Shown here: positions 1 through 11,774 of the stretch, piece after piece
How positions within the stretch are numbered: the first letter of the stretch is position 1
How the letters are laid out: each line of letters begins with the position of its first letter
Assembly (NCBI GenBank): GCA_946122785.1
Contig: CAMGYJ010000006.1
Span: 66,837,676-66,901,675 of the forward strand
Source of the DNA: Linum tenue
Lineage: Eukaryota > Streptophyta > Magnoliopsida > Malpighiales > Linaceae
Length of the DNA stretch: 64,000 nt
Reading direction: 5' to 3'
Notes under the pieces: model-generated
Database searches by the model: none
What the model was told of the DNA's origin: nothing
Seen by the model: only the letters and a program-made list of their open reading frames with translations
Position numbers and translations under genes: made by a program

Positions 1-1323
1 GAAATGGACACAAGATTGACATTTGGCAAGATAAGTGGATTCCATCCACTCCTTCCCACAAAGTGGAGTCCCCTATATCCCCTTTTGCTCCTACTACTTC
101 GGTTTGTGAACTAATGGACCTAGATGATAGAACCTGGAACTATTCACTGCTTCAACACCATTTTAATCCTACTGATCGGCAGCACATTCTGAAGATCCCT
201 ATCCCTAGGCAACCTGCTGAAGACATAAGAATCTGGTGTCATGAGAAGACAGGCATCTACACGGTTCGATCAGCCTACCATTTTTGGATGGAAAAGAAGG
301 AACAAGCACAGAGAGGTTTATATCCCAATAAATTGGAAACAGATCTGGAAACTACCCATACCTCCTAAAGTAAGGGTGTTTGCGTGGAGATGGATCAAGA
401 ACATCCTACCTAAAGGAGCTCATGTTCTGGACAGAATCAAGAAAGGTTGCGATGAGTGCCCCTTCTGTGGTCTAAAGGAAACGCAGGCACATCTATTTCA
501 AGAATGTAGGTGGTTTCGACGGGTTTGGGGACCTAGTACCCTAAAGTCTTTATTCGAGAAAGGAAATGAGCTTACTTGTGAGCAATGGATGGTCGAGATC
601 CAGGAATCGACCCCTGGGGATCAAATTGGTCATTTCCTTGTGGCTCTCTGGTTCATCTGGGAAGAGAGAAACTGTCAGATGTGGAATAAACGTAAATCGA
701 AAGAATTTGAGATCATGGGTAAAGCGGAGAGGGCTTACTGAGTACATGGAGCACCAAAAGGTGGAACACGGCGAACAGGGCAAGAAGGATTACCACTGGG
801 AACCCCCACAATCGGCTGATTTCAAGGTGAATGTCGATGCGGCTTGCTTCGCAGATCAGGGCTTGGGTTTTGGAATGGTCATCTGCGACAAGAGCAAAGC
901 GTTCTGCTTCGCTGCGGTGCGACGGTGCCGAACCCAGTGGCCTCCAGATCTGGCTGAATGCTTGGCAATCATATGGGGATTGGATATGGCTGTGGAGAAT
1001 GGTTTCGGAAGGTGTGAAATGGAAACAGATTGCCTGGGAATTGTTCATCTGTTGAATAGAGAGGAAATGGTAACGAACGAGTTGGGCGTCGCATGCGAAG
1101 AACTTCGAGATCGGTTGAAAGAAGTGGGCTCGGTTAGAGTACGTTTTTCGGGCCGGTCAAGTAATCAGGCCGCCCATTTAATGGCCCACACTCTTTGTGA
1201 TTGGGATAACACTGAATGTTGGGCTTCAAGGCCCCCCAATTTTCTTATTTCTCAGCTTAATGCTGACTTTTGTACTATTTCTACTAGTTAAATGAAATAA
1301 TACAGGTATTATTATAAAAAAAA
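1..1323 (+). pseudogene. 3' part of a LINE ORF2 (zf-RVT plus RNase H), frameshifted
   Basis: Remains of the C-terminal end of a plant L1-type non-LTR retrotransposon ORF2, entering from outside the window. Three + frames must be joined. Bases 3-370 encode the typical IDIWQDKWIP stretch. Bases about 300-720 encode the zinc-binding reverse-transcriptase-associated domain (C-P-F-C-G, H-L-F-Q-E-C). Bases about 780-1290 encode an RNase H-like domain beginning near FKVNVDAACF, with METDC and the closing N-Q-A-A-H-L-M-A motif. Frame changes near 300 and 720 show it is dead. It ends with a stop at 1291 and an A-rich tail near 1315-1323, as expected for a LINE 3' end. The 46055-46500 fragment has the same RNase H type and the same PPIFL-like C-terminus, so it is probably the same family. 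Confidence 0.85.
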
Positions 1324-2127
1324 GAGTGGTACTAAATACAAAAAAAAACATGGCTGCGAACCAAGTTGATCCAAATTCATCTCTAGGAGGATCCAATTAT
1401 AAGCTATAACACATACTATGACTTTTATACACCCGACTTGTAATCTTTGAAGTTTGATGTATTATTTAGTTTGAGTGTGTTGCTTTTAAGTATTTTCAAT
1501 TCTTTCTTATAGTGTGTTGCTAAGAGTATTTTGAATTTACTCTTAATGTACGATCTACTTTGATTTCTTTTCTTCAATTATTAGTAATTATAAATTGGAT
1601 TAATATCTTAAAATGACTCAAACTTTATTATAAATGGCTATCCTGACCAATCTCTTAGAAATGCCTATTCTAGTCTGAACTATTTAGTCTAAACCAAGAC
1701 TTGATCATTATACACTTATACTGGATAATCAACACCAGCGACTAACGATCAACAAGAACAAGTCATGTCACTGTCAAGTCATCACAAAGAAATATAAAAC
1801 ATTCCTAAATTTCACATATAATTAAATTAAAAATTATATATATAAACAAAAAAAATCCAAAATATGTGAAATAAAATAATTAACTTAGTGACCAAATTAG
1901 CCATTTACCCTAAATTCCTAGGATGTGAAATATACCGTCTCTCTCCCATAGACATAGCCGTAGCCCACATGCCTTAACTGGGCTGGAGCTGGGCTTTTCG
2001 AGAAGGTATCTATACTCAAACCCGCAGTGAATTGGGCCGAACTGACTAGCCCAAATGTACATATAACTAACTGTGGATTAACTATTGATTATGTCATTTG
2101 GTTAAAGTGGTCCTCAAAAGTCAAATC
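1324..2127. other. AT-rich intergenic DNA, no gene seen
   Basis: No open frame, RNA gene or terminal-repeat structure was recognised between the LINE tail and the Mutator-type MITE. Base composition is AT-rich, with A/T runs around 1800-1870. Confidence 0.6.
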
Positions 2128-2136
2128 AGTCATATT

Positions 2137-2522
2137 GGGTAAATAACACATTTGGTCACTGAGATTACTAAATTGTGTCATGTATAGTCACTAGAAAAAA
2201 TTAATATCAATTTTGGTCACTTGAATTACCGAAACTGGTCAAATTTAGTCACTCTCCCGTTAGTTTCCGTCCAACTTCATTAATGTAGTTGGACGAAAAC
2301 TTTTGGGAGAGTGACTAAATGTGATATGTTTCAGTAATCCGAGTGACTAAATGTGACATTTTTCAATAATTCGAGTGACCGGAGTTAGACAGAGGCTACA
2401 GAAGAGTGACCAAATGTGACTTGTGTCAGTAATTCGAGTGACCAAAATTGATATTAAATTTTTCTAGTGACCAAATATGACACGATTTAGTAATCTCAGT
2501 GACCAAATGTGTCATTTACCCC
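2137..2522. mobile_element. Mutator-type MITE with 9-bp target duplication
   Basis: Non-coding element with long imperfect terminal inverted repeats. The left end reads GGGTAAATAACACATTTGG and the right end, reverse-complemented, reads GGGGTAAATGACACATTTGG. The inverted similarity runs into phrases such as 'TCACTAGAAAAA' on both sides. It is flanked by a perfect 9-bp direct repeat, AGTCATATT, at 2128-2136 and 2523-2531. Nine-base duplications with long TIRs are the signature of the Mutator superfamily. The element at 62456-62799 begins with the same GGGTAAAT and also has a 9-bp duplication. Confidence 0.85.
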
Positions 2523-2623
2523 AGTCATATTTCTATAATCCTCCTGAAATTACTTGAACCACGAATAGCTCCAAATCCCAGGCCCACCGCCACCGAACCA
2601 GAATCTGAGACAAGGATATAGTT

Positions 2624-3282
2624 TTTTTTTTTGTCATAGATAGTTTGTAATAGATAGGGTATTACAATGCGTTTGAAAGTAAAGAGCGGTAGTCAACCAA
2701 ATGGGTTGCTACCGATGCAAGGGCCGTTTGTGCCACGCGATGGGCAGCCCTGTTAGTACTACGAGGAGCATAAATAAAAGAAATAAGAACAAATGAAGTC
2801 TTCAATAGCCGTACTTCTTCAAGTACTGCTCCGCCTCGATCATGGCTGGTATCATCCTCCGTTGCTCGCCGGATCACCAATTGGGAGTCCCCACAAAAGC
2901 AAACAGACAAGTAACCATGTTTTAGACTCCATACCATTGCATCTCTCAAAGCCAGAAGTTCCATGAAGAAGGGATCCGAAATACCAGCATAAGACTTACC
3001 GTATGCACAGACAACTGACCTGTCAACAGTAAAACCAACAAAGCCTATGCTGCCTCCTATTCCCCGTCGCGTTGCACCATCGAACCTGATCAGAAGACCT
3101 CCGTTTGGGCAGGTTGGAGACGGTGCTAGACTCCTAGACTGACCCGAAGGTGGCAGCCGATTCTGTGGAGTTGCAGTGGCCTCCCACCATTCCTCCGATT
3201 GCTTTGTATACTGCCGGTATAGTGGGCCAGGGAGATATTGGATCCTATCATACGTTGCCCAGCATCGGCCCTTCCAGATGCG
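2624..3282 (-). mobile_element. 5'-truncated LINE with RNase H domain and 18-bp TSD
   Basis: The insertion is bounded by a perfect 18-bp direct repeat, TGAGACAAGGATATAGTT, at 2606-2623 and 3283-3300. A T-run directly inside the left copy is the poly(A) tail read from the other strand, so the element lies on the minus strand and was inserted by target-primed reverse transcription. Its frame (about 3282 down to 2662) encodes an RNase H-like domain: RFDGATRRGIGGSIGFVGF, then ELLALRDAM, CGDSQLVI and STNRAAHRVA. Only this 3' portion arrived. The 41487-41900 insertion encodes the same variant (ELLALRDEM, CGDSQLVI, RTNKVAHCVA), so the two belong to one family. Confidence 0.9.
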
Positions 3283-3300
3283 TGAGACAAGGATATAGTT

Positions 3301-4713
3301 GCTGTCGAGAGAAATGAGAATTTCCATTAAGAGAATAACAGCAGACAGTAGCATTAAATTAATGATCAAATCAAACCTCATTGTTTGTTAGTTAATATAA
3401 GGCAGTAGAACAGAAAGTAACGATCTTAAGTTCTTAACCACATAAATCGCTATCAAATCCCGAACAGGAAACACTTATTTCACAAATCTCCTTGGCCTTC
3501 CTCAACCGGAAGGTGGAGGGACCAATCCGCCATCGCAACGTCGAGGGACCGCAAAAGTTTTGTGGGGTATCTAAATCGTCACTAAACTTCAGGGTGAGAA
3601 AAGGAAAGTGTTACTTATAGGGTCAATAACATTGTAGTCCCTATATTATTATTTTCTTTAACAAACAAATATTTATTGAATGATTATATATAAAAGCGTT
3701 ATTCTACTTTTTTTTTTTGTTGATTTTGAGTCAATTGAGTAAGAATTGTCTAAATCCATTACTATGGAGGTTGACTCATACTTAGTAAGCACATCCATTC
3801 TTTATGACCTAGATGTCAAATGTGTTGAAACTATGCGATTGTTAGTTGATTCCACTTGCAAATTTCCTCCTCCTTTCTTGTTTTTATTATACACTTGCTC
3901 TTTTTATATTTACCAAGGATATCCGAGGGACAAAAGACAAAAAATTTATTATTATGCGTTGATCGGCCCAACTAGTAATAGAATTTGCATCTTCCGCGTC
4001 ATGAATAAGTTGTAGTGTAGCCCTAGGTTCAATCCTGCACATCTATATTGACCTCTCGCGAAGACGCCAAGGTTTACAGTTCTCTCTTTCTGTACACCCT
4101 TGGCCAAGAAGATTCTTTATGGTGATCCCGATGAAGATTAGAGTTCTTATTCTTTCTTTGCCCTATCCACCTTACATTCTATTCTATGTACTAGCGTAAT
4201 GCTTTCTTGCAATCTCTCCTTGTGAGTTTGAAGGGAATTTGCAAATAATGGACTTTAAACTATAGTATGTGTACGTATTTGTAAAAATCAAAGTATAGGG
4301 ACTTGCTTGCTTAGCCGTTTTTCTCTATCCACGGAAAGACCGTGTCGCGGACTCCGCGCGTCAGCTCAGGAAATCTCAACCGGTTCGTTGAATAATCCAG
4401 GAAATATAGTTTAATAATTTAATTCAATTTCTCATTTAATTTTAATTCCGGACAATTTGCGCCACGTTTCTCTGATTATTACACTTCCCATCTTTAAATT
4501 CCGGATAAAGAGGACAAAAACAAAAACAAAAACAAAAAAACTGGGAGATAAAGGAAGGGAGAAATCGACGGCAAAAACTAGGTTCCTTTATACCTGGGCA
4601 GGCATTTGAAAGAATTACGGCGACTGTTCGCTTTTGCTTCAAGCAGCGCCAAGTGTCTCTCTCCCGGCGGCCGGCGGCCGGCGGCAGTTCTACCGTGATT
4701 CCTGCCCGGCAAA
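3301..4713. other. Intergenic DNA and synaptotagmin 5' flank
   Basis: No gene was recognised. The first 80 bases flank the LINE and, on the minus strand, open with a short hydrophobic reading frame at 3381 that runs into the LINE. The last few hundred bases form the promoter and 5' leader of the synaptotagmin gene. They contain an AAAAAC run (about 4513-4541) and a GGCGGCC-rich patch (4664-4685) just before the start codon. Confidence 0.55.
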
Positions 4714-7700
4714 ATGGGTATCATCAGCACAATAATGGGTTTCTTCGGATTCGGAGTTGGGACGTCGATCGGTTGCGTAATTGGCTACTACATGTTCATC
4801 TACTTCCAGCCCTCCGATGTCAAGGTTAACTCAGCTTCGCGTTGCTTTGCTGGGACATATCTCTCCTTCTGCAAACTTTAGCTTGAGCATTTGTTGAGTA
4901 GCAGATTCGCGCTTCGAATCTTTTCAGTTTTTGCTCCAATGGGAGCAAGTTGGGAAGTCCCGAGATCTTGATCTTTCTGTGTGGCATTTTTTTCAATTTC
5001 TGCAGGATCCAGTAGTTCGTCCTCTGGTTGAGCAAGACTCGGAGACTTTGCAGCGGATGTTTCCAGAAATACCCTTGTGGGTGAAGAATCCGGACTACGA
5101 CAGAGTAAGTGTCTGGTTTCTGCTTCTTGATACTTGAATGTTTGTATGATGAATCGGAAGATAGGGTTTTCTTGAATTCCTTGAACAAGCTTTTCTGATG
5201 ATTCATTTTCTGTTTTGGGGGGATGAAGGTTGACTGGCTGAACAAGTTCATTGCACACATGTGGCCTTACTTGGATAAGGTAAGGGATTTCTAGCATGGA
5301 TATTTGGATGCAATCCTTTGGACTTTTGCCTCTTTCTGTGCTTATGTATTGATGATTTATGGTTTATCTAGGCAATTTGTAAGACTGCAAAGACTATAGC
5401 AAAGCCGATTATTGCCGAGCAAATCCCCAAGTATAAAATAGATTCAGTTGAATTCGAAGCGCTTACGTTGGGCACATTACCTCCAACCATTCAAGGTAAT
5501 GTTCTTCTTTCCGTTTGTTGTCTATCTACTTCACTTATAGAGTGTAGAAAGTTGCAGAGTTATATAGTCAAAGAACGGTGAAATGTTTCTTGCAATCATG
5601 ATTTAGTCCAGTATGGATGATAGATGCACTAAGTTTGCCTTACTGTCCAACAAAAAAAAAAATATATTCAAATCATATTGTGTAGGCAAAAGACAGCCTT
5701 GCAGCATCCCTTATTTCATTTCTTAATTTGATAGACTGTTAGCTAAGATGGTGGCAGACATTGCTGCTGTTAACTCTAAACTTCTCCCTTCATGTTGTAT
5801 GTGTTTGGGGAAAATCCATTATGGAGGCGCTTATTCATTGATTTGTCATCATCCAGGAATGAAAGTTTATGTAACGGATGAGAAGGAGTTGATTATGGAG
5901 CCTGTTTTGAAGTGGGCTGGGAATCCTAACATCACAGTTGGAGTCAAAGCATTTGGCTTGAAAGCAACAGTCCAGGTATGTGAACTGGCTAGTTGGGACC
6001 TTGCATTTTGCAATTAACTGTTAGGAGATAGCTTATCCTCCCAGTTCCTATTAGGACTGAACCTTTGTGTCTGTCTGTGTGTTTCAGGTTATTGATTTGC
6101 AAGTTTTCGCTTCTCCAAGAGTCACACTTAAGCCCTTGGTCCCTACTTTCCCCTGCTTCGCCAATATTTTTGTGTCTCTCATGGAAAAGGTACTCTAAAT
6201 TGGTTTACCGGGTACTAAGGGCGAGAATTCAATTTCGCTCCTGTACTCACTTTCCTTACCGGCTGGTATCCATTCTCCTTTGCTGCAGCCACATGTCGAC
6301 TTCGGACTGAAATTGCTTGGAGCAGACGTCATGTCCATTCCTGGACTTTACAGATTTGTTCAGGTAATACATTCTGTTAAAATAGTTTTGAAAAAAGATC
6401 CTGTGATAAAAGTGCTTGTTCTTGTTAGTTGGCATCTGATCTTTCACCGTTTCCTCATCCAGGATCTTATCAAAGAGCAAGTTGCAATGATGTACTTATG
6501 GCCAAAAACCCTGGTTGTACCAATTTTGGATCCTTCAAAGTAAGTGGCCTGATCTGTCGCATGATTTAATTATTTGTCGTTTGCTGTGTCACTAACTAAT
6601 CCCCTGCTAATTCTACCTAAAATCTACAGGGCCATGAGGAAACCTGTTGGGATTCTTACCGTGAAGGTTGTACGTGCAATTAAACTTAAAAAGAAAGATT
6701 TGTTGGGAGCATCAGACCCTTATGTAAAGCTGAAGCTCACTGAAGATAAGCTGCCTTCAAAGAAAACTACAGTCAGACACAAGAACTTGAACCCCGAGTG
6801 GAATGAGGAATTTCATCTGGTTGTGAAAGACCCCGAATCACAAGCTTTGGAGCTTCTCGTGTATGACTGGGAACAGGTATGCTACTTCAAATCCCTTGTC
6901 GATACTAACCCAGAATCCGAACCCTTAGTTGTTCAAATCCTGATATAGTTCTTAAAATCTTATGATGCTAAAGAGACGACTTCTTGGATCTTACCTTTAA
7001 ATCAGTGAACACAAATTCTTAAAATTTTATGATTTTCCCACAAGAAGTTGCTATTTAACTTATGAAATCATACTCTCTTTTCTTTCTTTTTATTTGCCAT
7101 CTTATGGTTCTGGTTAAGAGATTGGATTGCGTATATTCAAGTCATATTATTTTCATGATACAGCTATACATGTAATCCTGTATTACTTAATATTATGCTT
7201 AATGTCATGTTTGATAAAATTATTCTGCTATTGTACATTACACCCCGGGGGAATTGTGATAGAGACCGGAGTTTCTATGGGTATGGAACAGGGATAGATA
7301 AACAGAATTGAGAGATTTCATGAGATAGAATTAGAGAATTGGGGATTAGGGATTTGAATAAGAAATTGGGCAGAATTGGAGAGAATGGCCAGCGGCCTTA
7401 GGGAGAGGAGAGACGAGATTTAGAGGATTGGAAGAATAGGGGTTGAAGATATGTTTCTTATTATGCTGCTTAATGATCGTGATTCATGAAGCAATAACAA
7501 TGTACATATTTATAGGAAAATAACCAAAACCCTAAACCTAACTAATAACTTAACAATCAAGTAATGAATGACTCCTACGAATTCCCCACCCCACCTTTAG
7601 ACTCCTGTGGCAGCACCCGTTTCCCTAGCCCATTATAATAATACCCCATAGAAGCAGGTTTGTAACAAATTGATTGGACCATTGAGTTAAATCCCAATTG

Positions 7701-8708
7701 TTTATCAGTTTTCCCACTATTCCTGCAACTGATTATGATGTGACGATTTCTAGTTTACGCTTGGTTTCCAAACCTGATTTCTAAACCTGTACTCCTATTG
7801 CTATCTACTCAGGTGGGTAAGCATGACAAAATGGGAATGAATGTTGTGCCATTGAAAGACCTTACACCCGAAGAATCAAAAGTCATGACACTCGAACTGC
7901 TGAAAAATATGGACCTAAACGATGTTCAGAACGAGAAATCGCGTGGTCAACTTGTCATTGAACTGCTGTACAAACCGTTCAAGGAAGATGAGATGCCAAA
8001 CGCTGTTGAAGAGTCGGATGGTGTAGAGAAAGCTCCCGAGGGAACGCCCACTGGTGGAGGCTTGCTCGTGGTCATTATACACGAAGCACAAGACGTCGAA
8101 GGGAAGAACCACACAAATCCTTATGCTAAGATTACTTTCAGGGGAGAGGAGAGAAAAACTAAGGTACGTGTAAATGACTCATCAGCTTACCTGGTATGCG
8201 TTTTGGATCCCAATAACCGGACATGGTTCTGCTTGCAGTATGTGAAGAAAAACCGAGATCCGAGATGGGAAGAAGAGTTTCAGTTTACGCTGGAAGAACC
8301 GCCAACGAATGAGAAGCTTCATGTGGAAGTTGCTAGCGTCTCTTCCAGAATTGGTCTATTACACCCTAAGGTACTCTTCTGTTTGATTCCATATTGCTGG
8401 CTTCGAATCCAACAGTTCGTTATAAATCAATTTCATGAAACTAGAATCAAGTTCTTCCTAATGAAATTTAGTCTCCGTTGTTTCATACATTGATTCCAAA
8501 CAAGTTTGTAAGTAGTGTTGGATTCCTTTGACTTGATGCTTACATTCGTTATCATTTGTCGAAATTTGGAGCACAGGAAGTTCTGGGTTACGTGACCATA
8601 AATCTGGCGGATGTGGTATCTAACAAGAGAATCAACCAGAAGTACAATCTCATCGACTCGAGGCATGGCAAGATCCAAATCGAGCTGCAATGGCGAACAT
8701 CTTCGTGA
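4714..8708 (+). CDS. SYT2: Plant synaptotagmin, SYT2-like (12 exons, 539 aa)
   Basis: An ER/plasma-membrane contact-site or Golgi-trafficking tether of the extended-synaptotagmin type. Exons read by frame and GT-AG: 4714-4824, 5006-5104, 5229-5279, 5372-5495, 5857-5975, 6088-6189, 6289-6363, 6463-6539, 6630-6876, 7813-8163, 8239-8370, 8577-8708. They sum to 1620 nt, i.e. 539 codons plus stop, the usual family length. An N-terminal membrane anchor (about residues 5-32) is followed by the lipid-transfer SMP domain (about 65-250; PLVEQDSETLQRMFPEIP onward). C2A spans about 257-365, with acidic calcium-site residues (KKKDLLGASDPY, VYDWE). C2B spans about 415-520, where the SDPY position reads NHTNPY, so calcium binding there is doubtful. 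The MGIISTI start favours SYT2 over SYT1 or SYT3, but the paralogue name is a judgement. The CDS looks intact. Confidence 0.93.
6877..7812 (+). other. Long intron 9 of the synaptotagmin gene
   Basis: At 936 bp this intron is several times longer than the others (about 70-360 bp). Its middle (about 7240-7680) differs in texture from the flanks, with GA-rich then CA-rich stretches, which suggests an old insertion. No inverted repeat or duplication could be assigned, so the element class is unknown. Confidence 0.4.
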
Positions 8709-9586
8709 TTTGGTGTGGGTTTTTCGAGAACTTTCTCATGCTGGAATTTGTTGGGTGGTGGTGTGGAGGGATTGTTAGTGAAGTTTTTGCTAATAATCGA
8801 GACCCTGTAACTTAGCTGGAACACAGGAACCTTTGTACATCTTTTGACTCACCATTTTGGAAGTCCTTGAATAGAACGTCCAGCAGTTTCCCTCTCAGTA
8901 GTCCAAATACACTTTCCATTCGGTTCTGGACCGGATCCTGGGCAGCACACTCCTGGATCCACCCATGTGGCCCAACGCATTGGCTTCAGCATATGACTGA
9001 AAGAGGGGAAGCCCAAAGAAACAACCCTTTGAGGCCCAATGCAAACAGCCTAGCAACCCATATCCTACACCCTAGTCTACCTAGCTTCCTAGCCAGTAGC
9101 CAGCCATCTTTTCTGCTGATATAGAACTCAAAAGTTTTGACATGAAATGGTAGCAGTAGCAGTAGCCAGTAGCAGCAGCAGGCTATTCCTTCCTTCTCTT
9201 TTCTTTTTGGCCAACTTCCCATCATCATAATTCGATTCGATTGCAGAAGCAGGGGGGGAAGAAAATGTAGCCAGAGTTGTAACATCGAGACTCGGCCTAC
9301 TCATTGTCTAGTCTTTCCAATCCCCTCCCCTCCCAAATTCCCAAACAAGTTGAGAAAATCCAATTTTTTTCGAAGAAAGCTGGCCAAAAAGTTGCTACCC
9401 TTCTTCTTCATCATCATTGCCCTTCCTCGGGATGTTGATTCTCTATTGATACACTTTGTAGCCTTTCATTCTCCCTTGGGCAAAAGATACCCACATCAAC
9501 CCAATATTCCCAATTGTTGTATGGGGTAGGTAGGTGTCAATGTGGGTTTTGAAGATAGAGAGGTCTTGCAATCTCCATGATCGGAT
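8709..9586. other. Synaptotagmin 3' UTR and intergenic DNA
   Basis: The first 150-200 bases are probably 3' UTR. An AGC/CAG-type microrepeat lies near 9150-9182. No reading frame here has recognisable protein features. Confidence 0.5.
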
Positions 9587-9589
9587 TAA

Positions 9590-10527
9590 GGGGTCGTTTG
9601 ATTTTGGTGAAAGTTTGTTTGGGATAGTTAAAATGTATGCAATGTCCATAATGCATCGTTTTTCTAAATTTTCTGCGCAAACAATACAAGCATTGTTTGC
9701 TTGATTTGACACAAACTATCACTCAAAATGAGTGATAGTTAAATCTCGAGTTTTCGTTGAGATTGTTTGATGGAGATTGTTATGTTTTCTTCTTCTTCTA
9801 AATATGTCCCTACCTTTTTATGTGTGTTGCTTTTTATATTAAAAACAAAGGATAAAAAATGACATTTCACCCAAAAAGTGATATAAACATCCTGGCCCGA
9901 ACTTTGACCAAAATAAACATCCTGGCCAATCTTTTTGATCTATAACATCCTGGCCCGAACTATACACCAAAATAAACAATTTGGCCAAACCCGATGTTTG
10001 ACCGTTAACTTGGACGGTCAAACGCGTTGACTAACGGTCAACGCGCCACGTCACTGCCAAGTTAGAAGATCTGATAAATATTTAATTTTTTTCGTTTTTT
10101 ATTTTTGGTTTAACTAAGGTATTAGATGATTTTTTTTAATTTATAATAATTTAAAATTAGGGAATGTGTGGAAATTGTGAATTATTTTAAATATTTTATG
10201 CTGATTTGGCAGTGACATGGCGCGTTGACTAACGGTCAACGCGTTTGACCGTCCAAGTTAACGGTCAAAAGTCGGATCTGGCCAAATTGTTTATTTTGGT
10301 GTATAGTTCGGGCCAGGATGTTATAGATCGAAAAAATTGGCCAGGATGTTTATTTTGGTCAAAGTTCAGGTCATACGAAAATATTAACTCTTTATTTAAA
10401 TACTACAATATCACAGAAACAAAATATGTAAACTACAATACACCAATTTTCTTATATACATGTATATTATTATGCATGCATTGATGACAATACATCGATT
10501 TAACTATCACCAAAACCAAACGACCCC
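9590..10527. mobile_element. Tourist/PIF-Harbinger-like non-autonomous element, TAA duplication
   Basis: The termini read GGGGTCGTTTGATTTTGGTG on the left and CACCAAAACCAAACGACCCC on the right, a near-perfect inverted pair. The flanking 3-bp duplications are TAA at 9587-9589 and 10528-10530. Three-base TWA-type duplications with GGG-starting TIRs are characteristic of PIF/Harbinger-derived MITEs. At 938 bp it is long for a MITE because a second inverted-repeat element lies inside it. No transposase remains. Confidence 0.8.
9893..10373. repeat. Nested inverted repeat with 168-bp arms
   Basis: Arms 9893-10060 and 10206-10373 are near-perfect reverse complements around a 145-bp AT-rich spacer. 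Each arm carries the phrase ATAAACATCCTGGCC, the palindrome-like block GTTGACTAACGGTCAACGCG and the inner edge GGCAGTGAC. The whole structure sits inside the Tourist-like element. No clear target duplication was found, so the class (foldback or Mutator-like MITE) is uncertain. A transcript would fold into a long hairpin. Confidence 0.8.
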
Positions 10528-10530
10528 TAA

Positions 10531-11070
10531 GATCGTTGTGCATCTATCATTTAAGATCGGGGAATTTTATAATTCAATAATGTTTGTCCGTATTTAAGAA
10601 TTACATTGTTTAGTATAATAACGGGGTTGTTTTTCAACAGGTTTTTATGTATTTTCATATGCAGTGGACTTTCGAAACGGGAATGACTTTTGAGTTTATA
10701 CTTAGCAATTTCTCCAAAGTTTAAATGTCATTATCAAGAGGTGGTAAAATTAGGTTTTAGTTTTGTTCTCTTTGCTACCAATGAACATAAGCCAATTTGT
10801 CTGAGAGAATTTGTCTTATCAATTATGGACGACATGGAGAATGTCTTTTGTTGGTTCCCGGTGGAGAAATTGGGATTCTATTATCATGGTGTAATTAACT
10901 TGATCTTTGTTAATTTGAATTGAAGCTCTTGAATAGTACCACACAATCACATCAACTCGCGAAGTTATTTGAGTTATACAAATAGAATTTTCTTCTTTAT
11001 GAAAAGTTATTTTGTAGATAATCATTTGCACTATGTACAGTCTCGTTCGTTTCATTCACAAAATTTAAAT
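10531..11070. other. Intergenic DNA, nothing recognised
   Basis: AT-rich DNA between the Tourist-like element and the LTR retrotransposon. The open frames in it are short and have no recognisable features. Confidence 0.5.
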
Positions 11071-11075
11071 AGTAC

Positions 11076-11723
11076 TGTTGGGGGTATTACCCAGCGAGCT
11101 AGGAAATTGGGCTCCCCAAAGAAAGAGCTAGGGGGCAAAGCCCAAAAGGGTAAGAGCCAGTATTCGCTAGTGGCCCACGAGCCCAAGAAAAAGGACCTCA
11201 AGAGTAAAGTACCAAGAGCCAGATGGCGGCCAACCGGCTGGTGGACCACGGCCTGCAGGCGCCTGTCAGGTGTCAGGAGTCTGACAGGGTGGTTAGCTGT
11301 CTCACAGAGCACCAAAAGCCAGGTGGCGACCAGCTGGCTGGTGGACCACGACCTGCGGGCGCCTGTCGTGCGTCAGGAGCCTGACAGAGCTGTGGAATAC
11401 CAGTCAGGTGTCAGGAGTCTGACAGGGCGGTTAGCTGTCTGAGGGCGCAGAGCATTAAATGAGGAAGGTGACGTGGCAAAGATCAACCTCGGGTTCGGTG
11501 AGTATAAATAGGGGCAGTCGACAGCATTTACGCAGGTTGGCTTCTCTCACTAAACTATTTCTCGACACTTATCTCTCTAGAAGAAGAGCACTGACTTGAG
11601 CTTCGGAGTGCTAACGGGTTGGCCAAGGCCCTTAGGCGCTTGTGGGTGCAGGTTCCAGGCGCCCAAGTGACAGATAAGCGGAAAAGTGGAGGATAAGCGT
11701 TCGGGGGTATCCAGGCTCAAACA
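11076..11723 (+). repeat. 5' LTR (648 bp)
   Basis: Starts TGTTGGGGGTATTACCC and ends CCAGGCTCAAACA. It contains internal near-duplicated blocks (GTCAGGTGTCAGGAGTCTGA occurs twice, near 11265 and 11403) and a TATA element. It is the same length as the 3' LTR and differs from it at three positions that I could find. Confidence 0.95.
11503..11510 (+). promoter_or_regulatory. TATA box of the 5' LTR
   Basis: TATAAATA within GTGAGTATAAATAGGGG, about 220 bp before the LTR end. This is the expected location for the U3/R boundary promoter of a plant LTR element. The identical motif is in the 3' LTR at about 21317-21324. Confidence 0.7.
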
Positions 11724-11724
11724 A

Positions 11725-11741
11725 TTGGCGCGCCAGGAAGG
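11725..11741 (+). other. Candidate primer-binding site
   Basis: TTGGCGCGCCAGGAAGG starts one base after the LTR, where the tRNA primer-binding site of an LTR element lies. The leading TGGCGC resembles tRNA 3'-end complements used by plant gypsy elements. I do not assign the tRNA. Confidence 0.55.
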
Positions 11742-11774
11742 GGGCGGGCGAAGACGCACGAAGACGGTAAGCGC

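Noticed and set aside
3746..4015. 89-codon + frame upstream of the synaptotagmin gene
   Set aside because: No family resemblance or supporting signals; low-complexity hydrophobic stretch.
9141..9182. AGC-type trinucleotide repeat as a coding poly-serine/glutamine tract
   Set aside because: Impure and very short, and not within a supported reading frame.
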